Of a stretch of DNA of 64,000 nt, positions 56,678-64,000 are shown in pieces. Made by a program: the position numbers and the translations under genes. This DNA comes from Lysinibacillus sp. FSL W8-0992 (GTDB taxonomy: Bacteria; Bacillota; Bacilli; Bacillales_A; Planococcaceae): assembly GCF_038008685.1 (NCBI RefSeq), contig NZ_JBBOZQ010000001.1, positions 3,968,001-4,032,000 of the forward strand, written 5' to 3'. A model generated the notes under the pieces. That model saw only the letters and a list, made by a program, of their open reading frames with translations. It was not told the origin of the DNA and did no database searches. Position 1 is the stretch's first letter. Every line of letters starts with the position of its first letter.

Positions 56678-58039
56678 CTACTTTTTAACATGTATTACTT
56701 TGTATCCAACGAATAAGATTAAAAACCAAACTGGCGCGACATATAGGGCAACACGCATATCTGGAATAAATGCCATTAACACAATAACCATTAGTAAGAA
56801 TGCAATGGCAATATACGTAGAAAGTGGATACAGCGGAATTTTAAATTTCAGTTCGGCTACTTCCTCTTTCGTTTTTGACTTTCTAAATTTCAATTGTGCT
56901 AATAAAATAATCATCCAACTTGTAATGACTGCAACAGTCGCCACGGCAGAAATATAGATGAACACTTTTTCAGGTACTACGTAATTTAAAACAACCGCAA
57001 TTAATAACATCGCTGAAGAAAATAAAATCCCTCTACGTGGACTACCGTTTTTACTTACTGTTTTAAAATATTTTGGAGCATTTTTTTGTACCGATAAGTT
57101 GTGTAGCATACGTCCTGAACCGTATAAACCACTATTAAATGCAGACATTGCTGCTGTAATTACAACAAAGTTAATAATGTGAGCCGCAGCAGGGATACCG
57201 ACATAATCGAAAATTTGAACGAACGGGCTTCCTTCTGAACCAACTTCGTTCCAAGGATAAATAACCATCATAATGCCTAATGCACCAATGTAAAAAATTA
57301 AAATACGCCAAACGATGTTGTTAATAGCTGAAGGAATTGACTTGCTAGGATTTTTTGCTTCTCCTGCAGAAATACCAACTAATTCAACCCCACCGAATGA
57401 GAACATAACTAATACTAGTGACATTAAAATACCATGGAAACCGTTTGGCATGAAGCCACCGTGTGCCCATAAATTATCGAAGCCAATTGCTTCACCTTGG
57501 TTGCCGACACCGAAGAAAATAATGGCCAATCCTAGAACAATCATACCGATAATCGCAACAACTTTAATCATCGCAAACCAGAATTCGAATTCTCCGTAAG
57601 CTTTTACATTTGCTAAGTTTACAAGCATCATAATAAAAAGTACTACAAGGGCAGTTACCCATTGTGGAATATCAGGGAACCAGTAGTTAATGTATACACC
57701 GACTACTGTTAATTCAGCCATGCCAACGACAATCCACATGAACCAATACGTCCAACCAGATAAAAACCCAGCAAAGCGTCCTAAATATTTATCCGCGTAC
57801 GTACTGAAAGAGCCTGATACAGGTTCCTCTACTGCCATTTCGCCTAATGCACGCATAATTGTGAAAATTACTAATCCGCCAATTAAATAAGCTAGTAAAA
57901 TAGATGGCCCAGCCATTTGAATTGTTGAACTAGAGCCATAAAATAAACCGACCCCAATGGATCCGCCCAATGCAATTAGTTGCATGTGACGAGTACTTAA
58001 TCCGCGCTTTAGCTGTGAATCTTGATGATTGTCTTTCAT
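56678..58039 (-). CDS. Amino-acid permease (AAT/APC family), probably for phenylalanine
   Basis: A 453-residue APC permease with twelve helices. It starts LKRGLSTRHMQLIALGGSIG followed by VGLFYGSSSTIQMAGPSILL, the AAT-family signature, and later EMAVEEPVSGSFSTYADKYL and ISAGEAKNPSKSIPSAINNI. A T-box leader with specifier UUC stands directly upstream, so the gene is switched on when charged tRNA-Phe is low. That makes phenylalanine, perhaps with other aromatic acids, the likely substrate (inference from the leader). Confidence 0.9.
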   Translation of the reverse strand: MKDNHQDSQLKRGLSTRHMQLIALGGSIGVGLFYGSSSTIQMAGPSILLAYLIGGLVIFTIMRALGEMAVEEPVSGSFSTYADKYLGRFAGFLSGWTYWFMWIVVGMAELTVVGVYINYWFPDIPQWVTALVVLFIMMLVNLANVKAYGEFEFWFAMIKVVAIIGMIVLGLAIIFFGVGNQGEAIGFDNLWAHGGFMPNGFHGILMSLVLVMFSFGGVELVGISAGEAKNPSKSIPSAINNIVWRILIFYIGALGIMMVIYPWNEVGSEGSPFVQIFDYVGIPAAAHIINFVVITAAMSAFNSGLYGSGRMLHNLSVQKNAPKYFKTVSKNGSPRRGILFSSAMLLIAVVLNYVVPEKVFIYISAVATVAVITSWMIILLAQLKFRKSKTKEEVAELKFKIPLYPLSTYIAIAFLLMVIVLMAFIPDMRVALYVAPVWFLILFVGYKVIHVKK

Positions 58040-58094
58040 AATGTCATACTCCTAATACGTTTAGATTTTCAAATACTTTGCTCAAAAAAGGAAT

Positions 58095-58395
58095 AAAAAA
58101 AAACGCCCTTTTGGATTAACCAAAAGGACGATTCAACTCGTGTTACCACCTTTAATTTATAAGCAATTCACATTACTTACCTTAAGAAGTACGGTCATTT
58201 GACGATACTCTCGCACATGATTACGGGTGCTTACCGGCGTAGCCTACTTAGAATAATCTGTTCGGTACACGGCTCCAAGATGAATTCTCAATCGTTTTAC
58301 ATGCACCTCTCATCAACCGGTAACTTTCTGTTCGTAAAAATAATTGATACTATTTCTTTTCATAGCCTTTGTTCTATACAAATATTTTTGAATTG
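58095..58395 (-). ncRNA. T-box leader, specifier UUC (Phe)
   Basis: On the minus strand Stem I begins with GGCTATGAAAAGAAATAGTA; the specifier loop is framed by TCAAT and ATTGA, and its 3' side reads GAA-TTC-ATCTTGGAGCC, giving UUC (58284-58282). The T-box AAAGGTGGTAACACGAG is at 58153-58137, with UGGU matching the A73 of tRNA-Phe. The terminator is CGTCCTTTTGG/CCAAAAGGGCG with nine T (58130-58095). Confidence 0.93.
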
Positions 58396-58401
58396 TTTTT
58401 C

Positions 58402-58429
58402 ATTTTACAGAAAAAAAATATTTTGTCAA
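58402..58429 (-). promoter_or_regulatory. Promoter of the Phe T-box operon
   Basis: TTGACA (58429-58424), 16 bases, TAAAAT (58407-58402) on the minus strand, about 35 bases before Stem I. Confidence 0.75.
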
Positions 58430-58546
58430 TATAATTTTCAAAATTTCTTCATAACCCACTTAAATTATATATGACAAATTGCTATGTAAATATAAAATCT
58501 AAAGGAAATATTACAACAAATGTTAGTAAAGTTCTTTTAAGAATGT

Positions 58547-58617
58547 TATTTAACAATCTGGTCTTTTAATGAAAACGAGCGCTGACCTTTTTACAGAATC
58601 GCGCTCGATTGTGGAAG
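58547..58617. repeat. Long palindromic repeat, copy at 58.6 kb
   Basis: It starts TTATTTAACAATCTGGTC and ends GCGCTCGATTGTGGAA, with AACGAGCGCTGACCTTTT inside. Confidence 0.75.
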
Positions 58618-58643
58618 ATCACACAACTCAATGATTATTTTGT

Positions 58644-59033
58644 TTACCCTTCAACAATTGCAAGATATTTTTTGATTTCTCCTTTTGATTCAACGATTAA
58701 AATATCTCCTCGTTCTTTGGTGGAAAAAATCTTTGTACCAACAGGAAGTTTATTCGACATCTCATCTTTAAAATCTGTATTAGCATCATTTTTTGTTTTT
58801 ATTTCACCGATTTGAACATCTTTTGTTAAAGACAATTCTTCAACCCAATCAATATTAGTTTTGTAGATAACGCCATCATACTGAAAAATATCGGCATCAG
58901 AATCTAATGTTAAAACTTCTTCAGCATCTATACTGTCTATTGATACTGTTGTAGTTCCCCCTTGAATATTGCATCCTGTAATCATGAATAAAGCTAATGC
59001 AATCAAACCATAGAATAACTTTTTTATATTCAA
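58644..59033 (-). CDS. Small lipoprotein
   Basis: About 129 residues. A signal peptide with lipobox (ALFMITGC) predicts a lipid-linked Cys at about residue 21 and location on the outer face of the membrane. The mature domain has a run of acidic residues (SIDSIDAEEVLTLDSDADIF) and KLPVGTKIFSTKERGDILIV, with no family I recognise. GAGGTGGG in front supports TTG 59033. Confidence 0.72.
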   Translation of the reverse strand: MNIKKLFYGLIALALFMITGCNIQGGTTTVSIDSIDAEEVLTLDSDADIFQYDGVIYKTNIDWVEELSLTKDVQIGEIKTKNDANTDFKDEMSNKLPVGTKIFSTKERGDILIVESKGEIKKYLAIVEG

Positions 59034-59107
59034 TCCACCCACCTCTTTTATATAGACATAAATTGACTACCAAAAGTTACATATAACTAAACCGCGTCGT
59101 TAGTTGA

Positions 59108-59155
59108 AGAAAAAAAGCTGCCTATGCAAGTCAATATTCTTCAAGTAATGCCCCC
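59108..59155. repeat. GAGCTGC-type hairpin repeat, copy 4
   Basis: AAAAAAAGCTGCCTATGCAAGTC followed by AATATTCTTCAAGTAATGCCC, the same order as at 11537-11590. It is preceded by AACCGCGTCGTTAGTTGAAG, another repeat module. Confidence 0.5.
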
Positions 59156-59284
59156 CATTAATTTCACCCTGGGATTACTTATTTTTCTCTCAAATATGGA
59201 GTGAAGCAAATTTATTTGAGATTCGGACATATCGCCATTTTTTCTGAACCAATACACAAATTATAAAAATTTACCAACAATAAT

Positions 59285-59313
59285 TTGACAATTTAACTAC
59301 TGCGTTGTATGGT
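59285..59313 (+). promoter_or_regulatory. Promoter of the GntR-ABC operon
   Basis: TTGACA (59285-59290), 17 bases, TATGGT (59308-59313). An imperfect GGTTA...TTAAC dyad follows between -10 and the ribosome site and could be the GntR operator. Confidence 0.65.
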
Positions 59314-59354
59314 TAGTTACACAAGTAATGAACCAATTAACTAGGAGGTGGATT

Positions 59355-59714
59355 GTGATTTATTCTTTAAGCAATGAAAAACCAATCTTCCAACAAATTC
59401 GGGAACGGATTGAAGATGCAATTCTTGATGGGCAACTTCAATCTGAAGATCGCATTCCATCGACAAATGAATTTGCCAAGGAGTATCAAATAAATCCTGC
59501 AACAGCAGGAAAGGGCGTGAACGAATTAGTGGAAAAAGGTGTCATCTATAAAAAACGAGGCGTGGGCATGTTTGTTAGTATTGACGCACGAAAGATTTTA
59601 ATCGCAGAACGTAAGGAAATCTTCTTTGCACAACATATTGAACCGTTGAAAAAAGAGGCAATTCGTTTAGGTATCTCAGATGAAGAATTACAAAATATGT
59701 TACAGAGGGGATAA
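59355..59714 (+). CDS. GntR family regulator, YtrA-like
   Basis: A short GntR protein of about 119 residues: winged helix PIFQQIRERIEDAILDGQLQ, RIPSTNEFAKEYQINPATAG, KGVNELVEKGVIYKKRGVGM, then one short helix instead of a large effector domain. That is the YtrA subfamily, which controls ABC exporters responding to cell-wall antibiotics. AGGAGGTG (59343-59350) fixes GTG 59355 as start. The ABC ATPase follows after three bases. Confidence 0.9.
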   Translation: MIYSLSNEKPIFQQIRERIEDAILDGQLQSEDRIPSTNEFAKEYQINPATAGKGVNELVEKGVIYKKRGVGMFVSIDARKILIAERKEIFFAQHIEPLKKEAIRLGISDEELQNMLQRG

Positions 59715-59717
59715 CTT

Positions 59718-60584
59718 ATGAAAATCGATGTGAGAAATGTAAGCAAATTATATAAGCAGAAGCATGCTTTAAAAAATATATCGTTTACTATTGAAGGGCC
59801 AAAAATCATAGGTTTTTTAGGCCATAATGGCGCTGGTAAAACAACATTTTTAAACCTTTTAGCAGGACTTATTTCTACAAATAAAGGGCAAATTTGTGTC
59901 AATGGCGAGAATGTATTTAATGCCCCTGTTATATTACGAGACATTTGTTTTGTTGGAGAGAGTGGGAATTTTCAAGAAGATATGACAGTTGCACAAAGTT
60001 TAAAGACTAATAGTTTTTTCTATCCAAAGTGGGATGGACAGCTTGCAAATGAACTACTTCAAGTGTTTGCTCTTAATCCAAAAGATAAGGTGCGCAATCT
60101 CTCCAAAGGGATGGTATCTGCACTCGGTATCATTACAGGGTTTGCCAGTAATGCTTCAATCACGATTTTCGATGAGCCTTACATTGGATTAGACGCAGCT
60201 GCAAGAAATACTTTTTATGATTTATTAATCGAACAACAAATAGAAAATCCAAGGCTATTTCTTTTATCAACGCATTTAATAGATGAAGCTAGTAAATTGT
60301 TCGAAGAAATTCTTATCCTCCATGAAGGTGAATTATTACTTCAAAAAACAGCGGAGGAATGGGAAAAGTATATTGTTGCAGTAAAAGGAAGTCCACAGGA
60401 TGTCGAGCTCGCAATCAAAAACTTTGAAGTAATTTATAAGCATACTTTTATGCAGGAGATGACAGCCGTTGTGTTTGCTAGTGGTCAGGCTATTGAAGAT
60501 GATAACATCACACTAGAAAATGTATCTTTACAAGATCTATTGGTGTATTTAAGTAAACAACAAAAAGCGAGGTTAGTGAAATGA
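59718..60584 (+). CDS. ABC transporter ATP-binding protein
   Basis: A 288-residue ATPase. Walker A is GHNGAGKTTFLNLLAG, the signature motif is NLSKGMVSALG, Walker B is ITIFDEPYIGLDAAA and the H-loop is LLSTHLIDEA. Together with the short GntR regulator it matches YtrB-type exporters. Its last codons overlap the permease start (ATGA at 60581), so translation is coupled. Confidence 0.92.
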   Translation: MKIDVRNVSKLYKQKHALKNISFTIEGPKIIGFLGHNGAGKTTFLNLLAGLISTNKGQICVNGENVFNAPVILRDICFVGESGNFQEDMTVAQSLKTNSFFYPKWDGQLANELLQVFALNPKDKVRNLSKGMVSALGIITGFASNASITIFDEPYIGLDAAARNTFYDLLIEQQIENPRLFLLSTHLIDEASKLFEEILILHEGELLLQKTAEEWEKYIVAVKGSPQDVELAIKNFEVIYKHTFMQEMTAVVFASGQAIEDDNITLENVSLQDLLVYLSKQQKARLVK

Positions 60585-61276
60585 AGACAGTACAGGGTAG
60601 CTTATACGTCCTTTTTCAAAGCTATAAAAAAAGTAATATTATTTTTTGGTGCATTCTGTTTTCAATCGTCATACTGTCATTTTTTATTGATACTTTTTTT
60701 GGGCAGTATGTATCCTTTGCCATGACTATTTCAATACCTGTCTATGTTTTTTATAGTGTAAAGGGAGCGAAAATTTTAAATAAAACATTGCCCTATTTTT
60801 TAAAGCTTGGCTTAAGTCGTATGCAATATGTGTGTAACGTTGGCTTATTTTTCATCGTTTGGAGCCTTGCTGGTGCATTCGTAATCGCTTGTACGCATAA
60901 AATTATTACCCTCGTTTCTAACCTATTTGATTATGAAAATATGGTTATTATCCACCCTATTTTATTTTTCAGCAATTCTGATTCCTTTTTATTAACAATG
61001 TCTATGGATACTGTGTTACTTCTACTCTGTCTAATTTCAAGCTTACTTTTAAATGTCGTCTTTTACCGCTTCGGAACATTAGGTGGCTACAGCTTTATTG
61101 GTGTACTTGCGTTGATTCCGATTACAATGGTGATTTTCGAATGGTATACACCGCTGTTTGAATTAGTATCTAAGGTTTCTGCTTTTACTATTATCGCTAG
61201 CTTACTAGTTATTAGTATTTTCATCTATATCGTAATATCAGGTGCATTACGAAAAGCTTCTGCAATTCCATCATAA
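60581..61276 (+). CDS. ABC transporter permease
   Basis: A 231-residue membrane protein with six hydrophobic segments, no recognisable soluble domain and no clear family name, as is common for YtrC/D-type permeases. Its place between the ATPase (four-base overlap) and the CPBP gene identifies it as the membrane half of the exporter. Confidence 0.83.
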   Translation: MKTVQGSLYVLFQSYKKSNIIFWCILFSIVILSFFIDTFFGQYVSFAMTISIPVYVFYSVKGAKILNKTLPYFLKLGLSRMQYVCNVGLFFIVWSLAGAFVIACTHKIITLVSNLFDYENMVIIHPILFFSNSDSFLLTMSMDTVLLLLCLISSLLLNVVFYRFGTLGGYSFIGVLALIPITMVIFEWYTPLFELVSKVSAFTIIASLLVISIFIYIVISGALRKASAIPS

Positions 61277-61340
61277 AATGGTGCATGAAAACATTAAATA
61301 AAGAAAAGTAAAAACATTAACCTTGAAGGGATTCAACAAA

Positions 61341-62057
61341 ATGAAAAAAATCATTTTTAAAATTATTGGATTAGAACTGCTTCTTATATTTTTCTATGTT
61401 GCAAATGGCGCCTACGTATCCATTCAACAACCATCTAGTCCGTTTCTACAATTTGCCTTTTTGATTCCTTTAGCAGTTGGCCTCTTCCTTTATATTGCTG
61501 TCAAAAAGAAATGGAGCCATTACTTCTTTATTGCAATCAATAAAGAAAATATTATAGTATTCTCACCGCTTCTTATCGTGTTATGTATTATTTTAATTGG
61601 CACAAAAGGCTTAAATTTCGAATCGATTAGCGATTTATTTCTTATGTTTATGATGCAAATGTTTATCGTTGCGTTTATTGAAGAAACAATTTTCAGAGGA
61701 ATCCTACTTCGCATGTTGCAACCTAAAGGAACCTTTGTTGCCATATGGATTTCAAGCATACTGTTTGGCGTCACACATGCATTGCAACTAGTTGGGGGGC
61801 AATCGGTTGAAGATACTATCATTCAAATTATTTATGCCCTTCTTGTAGGTCTTGTTCTTTCATTACTGATTATCGATGGCCAATCCATTATTTTGACAAT
61901 TCTCTTCCATGGTTTTAATAATTTCTTCAACTTTATGGGGAATGCTGAAAGTTCTATGCTAACAGCGTATATTATCATTATTGTCCTATTTGTTTATACG
62001 TTATTTTTATGGAGACGTGTTAAGAAAAAAAACAAGGGGCTACTCCTAACAGCATAA
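61341..62057 (+). CDS. CPBP family intramembrane metalloprotease
   Basis: A membrane protein of about 238 residues with eight hydrophobic segments. The Abi/CAAX motifs are visible: IEETIFRGILLRML (EExxxR), FGVTHALQL and ILFHGFNNFFNF with the metal-binding histidines. AAGGGATTC before ATG 61341 supports that start. Family members cleave or modify membrane substrates and often provide immunity to bacteriocins, which fits its place behind a YtrA-like ABC exporter. A terminator follows. Confidence 0.85.
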   Translation: MKKIIFKIIGLELLLIFFYVANGAYVSIQQPSSPFLQFAFLIPLAVGLFLYIAVKKKWSHYFFIAINKENIIVFSPLLIVLCIILIGTKGLNFESISDLFLMFMMQMFIVAFIEETIFRGILLRMLQPKGTFVAIWISSILFGVTHALQLVGGQSVEDTIIQIIYALLVGLVLSLLIIDGQSIILTILFHGFNNFFNFMGNAESSMLTAYIIIIVLFVYTLFLWRRVKKKNKGLLLTA

Positions 62058-62065
62058 ATCAAATT

Positions 62066-62126
62066 AAACATCTTCGATTGAATTCGGGTATAAATACCTT
62101 ACTTTCAATTAGGAGGTGTTTTTTCT
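62066..62126 (+). terminator. Terminator of the GntR-ABC-CPBP operon
   Basis: ACATCT and ATTGAA on the left pair with TTCAAT and AGGTGT on the right, with an internal GGTAT/ATACC stem, followed by six T. Confidence 0.7.
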
Positions 62127-62205
62127 GTCTTATACAATCTCTCATATTTTTCTATAAGTATGTACGTTGCATAGTTACACCTTTTATTACTATTCTACAT
62201 GCAGT

Positions 62206-62248
62206 TAAAAAGGGCATTACCATGAGCTTTGTCCTTTATAGGATGCCC
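62206..62248 (-). terminator. Terminator of the oxidoreductase operon
   Basis: GGGCAT (62212-62217) pairs with ATGCCC (62243-62248); the minus strand continues TTTTTAACTG, 40 bases after the stop. Confidence 0.6.
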
Positions 62249-62290
62249 ACTGATAATGCCCCATTCGCATTCGTTATGCTACATTCAATC

Positions 62291-63415
62291 TTACTTTTGA
62301 AAAACGCCTTTAGAAACTATCTCTTCAACACTTACTTTTCGATCTTCATTTAGAGACAATGTAAGGGCATCTGCAGTAGCAATTGATGCTCTCGCAGCAG
62401 TACCGTCCAGTAAAGGAATAAATTCTTCTTCAACCTCTGCCCCCTGCATAATACTATGGAAATACTTCATCTCTTTTTCCATAATCGAATGCAGCCACAT
62501 TGGTGGTGTTTGATTTGGTTTACCATAGGCAATCGCTTGGTCAGACTTTAGCCCACTATAAATTCTTGTACGATCCTCATCTTCTTCTTTTGATTCATGC
62601 AATAAATATCTTTCCTCTTTCTCCGGTGTTTTTAAAACTACTTTTACATCTTGCAAATCGATTAAAATTGCACCTTTCGTTCCTTGGATTTTTACATAAT
62701 GATCGCTCCATCTAAAAGCAGACCCATATTGTAATGTTGCAAATCGTTTATTTTCAAATTCAAGCGTAATTAATAACATATCATCTTCATCACCAAATTG
62801 TTCTCCTTGATGAGCAACATTCCCCCCAACCATTGACACACGTTTAGCTGGACCCATTAAAAACTGAATAAAATCAAGTTCATGAATATGATGATATAAA
62901 TGACCACCTGAAAGTTCCCTTTGCTTTTTCCAACTTACTTCTTTTTGTGCTTCTTCCCAGCCATTACGTTCTGCGTGACAGAAAAGAATTTCACCAATTT
63001 CACCTTCGTTAATCAATTTTTTAGCTGTACGTACCCCGTTCATAAAATTCATGACATGACCTGCCATAAATGTAACGCCATTTTGTTTCGTAGCTTCAAT
63101 CATCTCATTACAATCTTCATAGGATAAGGCAATTGGTTTTTCACAAAATACATGTTTGTTATTTTGTGCAGCGCTTAAGACGGGATGCTTATGAAATCCA
63201 TTTGGGGAAGCTATAATTACGGCATCAATATCTGCTCGTTGACACAATGCTTCAATATCAGGTTCAACCTCACTATCTAATTCTTTGGCAACCACTTCTG
63301 CATTATTTGGATCATATACCGCTACAATCTTCGCATCTTCTAAACTGTTAAGTATTCTTGCAAGACCTGCTCCAAAATAGCCTGTCCCTACTACTCCATA
63401 GTTGATTTGACTCAT
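62291..63415 (-). CDS. Gfo/Idh/MocA family oxidoreductase
   Basis: A 374-residue NAD(P)-dependent sugar-type dehydrogenase. The Rossmann loop is YGVVGTGYFGAGLARIL, followed by IDAVIIASPNGFHKHPVLSA and the family signature HVFCEKPIALSYEDCNEMIE with the lysine of EKP. HIHELDFIQFLMGP holds the catalytic histidine. Substrates are usually sugars or inositols. It follows an ABC sugar permease by 29 bases on the same strand, so it belongs to a carbohydrate uptake operon. Confidence 0.9.
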   Translation of the reverse strand: MSQINYGVVGTGYFGAGLARILNSLEDAKIVAVYDPNNAEVVAKELDSEVEPDIEALCQRADIDAVIIASPNGFHKHPVLSAAQNNKHVFCEKPIALSYEDCNEMIEATKQNGVTFMAGHVMNFMNGVRTAKKLINEGEIGEILFCHAERNGWEEAQKEVSWKKQRELSGGHLYHHIHELDFIQFLMGPAKRVSMVGGNVAHQGEQFGDEDDMLLITLEFENKRFATLQYGSAFRWSDHYVKIQGTKGAILIDLQDVKVVLKTPEKEERYLLHESKEEDEDRTRIYSGLKSDQAIAYGKPNQTPPMWLHSIMEKEMKYFHSIMQGAEVEEEFIPLLDGTAARASIATADALTLSLNEDRKVSVEEIVSKGVFQK

Positions 63416-63444
63416 ATTTATTCTCCTCTCAATATAAACAATTG

Positions 63445-64000
63445 TTATTTTCCTGCTCCATCCGATAAACCGCCTGCAATCTTATTTTGGATAATCATAA
63501 AGAATATAATAGAAGGTAAAATGACAATTACAGATGCGGCCATCATTTCTCCCCAATCCAATACTTCTGAACCTGTTAAGGAATACAATGCCACTGATAT
63601 TGGCATCTTTTCAGAACTATTTATAAGCAGCAAGGCAAATAAAAACTCATTCCACGTATTGATAAAGGTATAAATAGCAGTTGCCACTACACCTGGCGCT
63701 ACGATTGGTAGCACGACTTGCAGAAAGGTACGCACTATCCCTGCTCCATCCACCTTTGCAGCTTCCTCTATTTCTAATGGAACGGTTTGAAAGAATCCAA
63801 TAAGCATCCAAATCGCATAAGGAATTGAAAAGGAAAGATACGTTATGACTAGTCCCGTCCATGTATTTACTAAACCTACAGATACGATAATAATCGAATA
63901 TGGGACTGCCAAAAGAATAGGCGGGAACATATAAGTCGTGATTAAGATTTTAGTCATTTTCTTTCCTGCCTTCGGAAAGAAACGAACAATGCCATATGCC
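63445..64000 (-). CDS. Carbohydrate ABC transporter permease, MalG type (partial)
   Basis: The C-terminal 185 residues of a binding-protein-dependent permease; the reading frame is open to the right edge (AYGIVRFFPKAGKKMTKILI). The coupling-helix EAA motif is PLEIEEAAKVDGAGIVRTFL, followed by the MalG-type end TAIYTFINTWNEFLFALLLI. It works with an MalF-type permease, a binding protein and a separate ATPase, which lie outside. The oxidoreductase gene follows on the same strand. Confidence 0.9.
   Translation of the reverse strand, partial: AYGIVRFFPKAGKKMTKILITTYMFPPILLAVPYSIIIVSVGLVNTWTGLVITYLSFSIPYAIWMLIGFFQTVPLEIEEAAKVDGAGIVRTFLQVVLPIVAPGVVATAIYTFINTWNEFLFALLLINSSEKMPISVALYSLTGSEVLDWGEMMAASVIVILPSIIFFMIIQNKIAGGLSDGAGK

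Overview
The window reads as AT-rich chromosomal DNA from a Gram-positive, low-GC spore-former relative, most likely Planococcaceae/Bacillaceae of the Lysinibacillus-Solibacillus type. The evidence is purine-rich Shine-Dalgarno sites with frequent TTG/GTG starts, two T-box leaders, S-layer homology (SLH) proteins, a general-stress protein, LysR/MarR/GNAT/EamA gene families, and many small palindromic intergenic repeats. No tRNA, rRNA, CRISPR array, intact insertion sequence or prophage is visible. The genus is an inference from gene style, not from a marker gene.

Layout. 1-5.4 kb: a MarR-regulated threonine-aldolase-like gene (cut by the left edge), GNATs, a LysR/YczE pair and an EamA exporter. 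5.5-10.3 kb: a LysR gene with a strong palindrome at its start, a quinone-reductase-like dehydrogenase and an EamA transporter behind a leader RNA that looks like an attenuator, then an Rrf2 regulator divergent from an azoreductase. 10.3-19.7 kb: small membrane proteins, DUF445, a LysR/MetX-like pair, MFS exporters, and an MFS-GNAT operon under a T-box. 20.2-22.6 kb: a MocR regulator translationally coupled to D-Ala-D-Ala ligase. 23.4-27.1 kb: an APH-type kinase, a DUF3888 protein and a membrane-anchored serine hydrolase.

27.8-34.1 kb is a coherent catabolic module. A YfcC transporter and an M20 amidohydrolase lie on one strand; a MarR regulator, an ornithine-cyclodeaminase-family protein and a threonine-dehydratase-family protein lie on the other. 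Four copies of one palindrome fill the divergent control region. The dehydratase/OCD pair resembles BhcB/BhcD and EutB/EutC, so salvage of an N-acylated beta-hydroxy amino acid is proposed.

34.7-43 kb holds a tyrosine recombinase whose N-terminus is reached only through an A7 slip, a histidine-kinase relic, and three exported surface proteins (NHL-repeat, FecR/coiled-coil, SLH with chitobiase-like repeats). 43-54 kb has small exported proteins, an SLT-SH3-SLH cell-wall enzyme, a DJ-1/PfpI protein with a WYL regulator, a methyltransferase and several gene fragments. 54-64 kb has a second YfcC transporter, an amino-acid permease under a phenylalanine T-box, a lipoprotein, a YtrA-like GntR/ABC operon with a CPBP protease, and the end of a sugar-type operon (Gfo/Idh/MocA oxidoreductase and an ABC permease cut by the right edge).

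From about 22 kb onward, intergenic regions carry a MITE-like palindromic repeat family of about 70 bp plus short derivatives, several of them at the broken ends of gene fragments.
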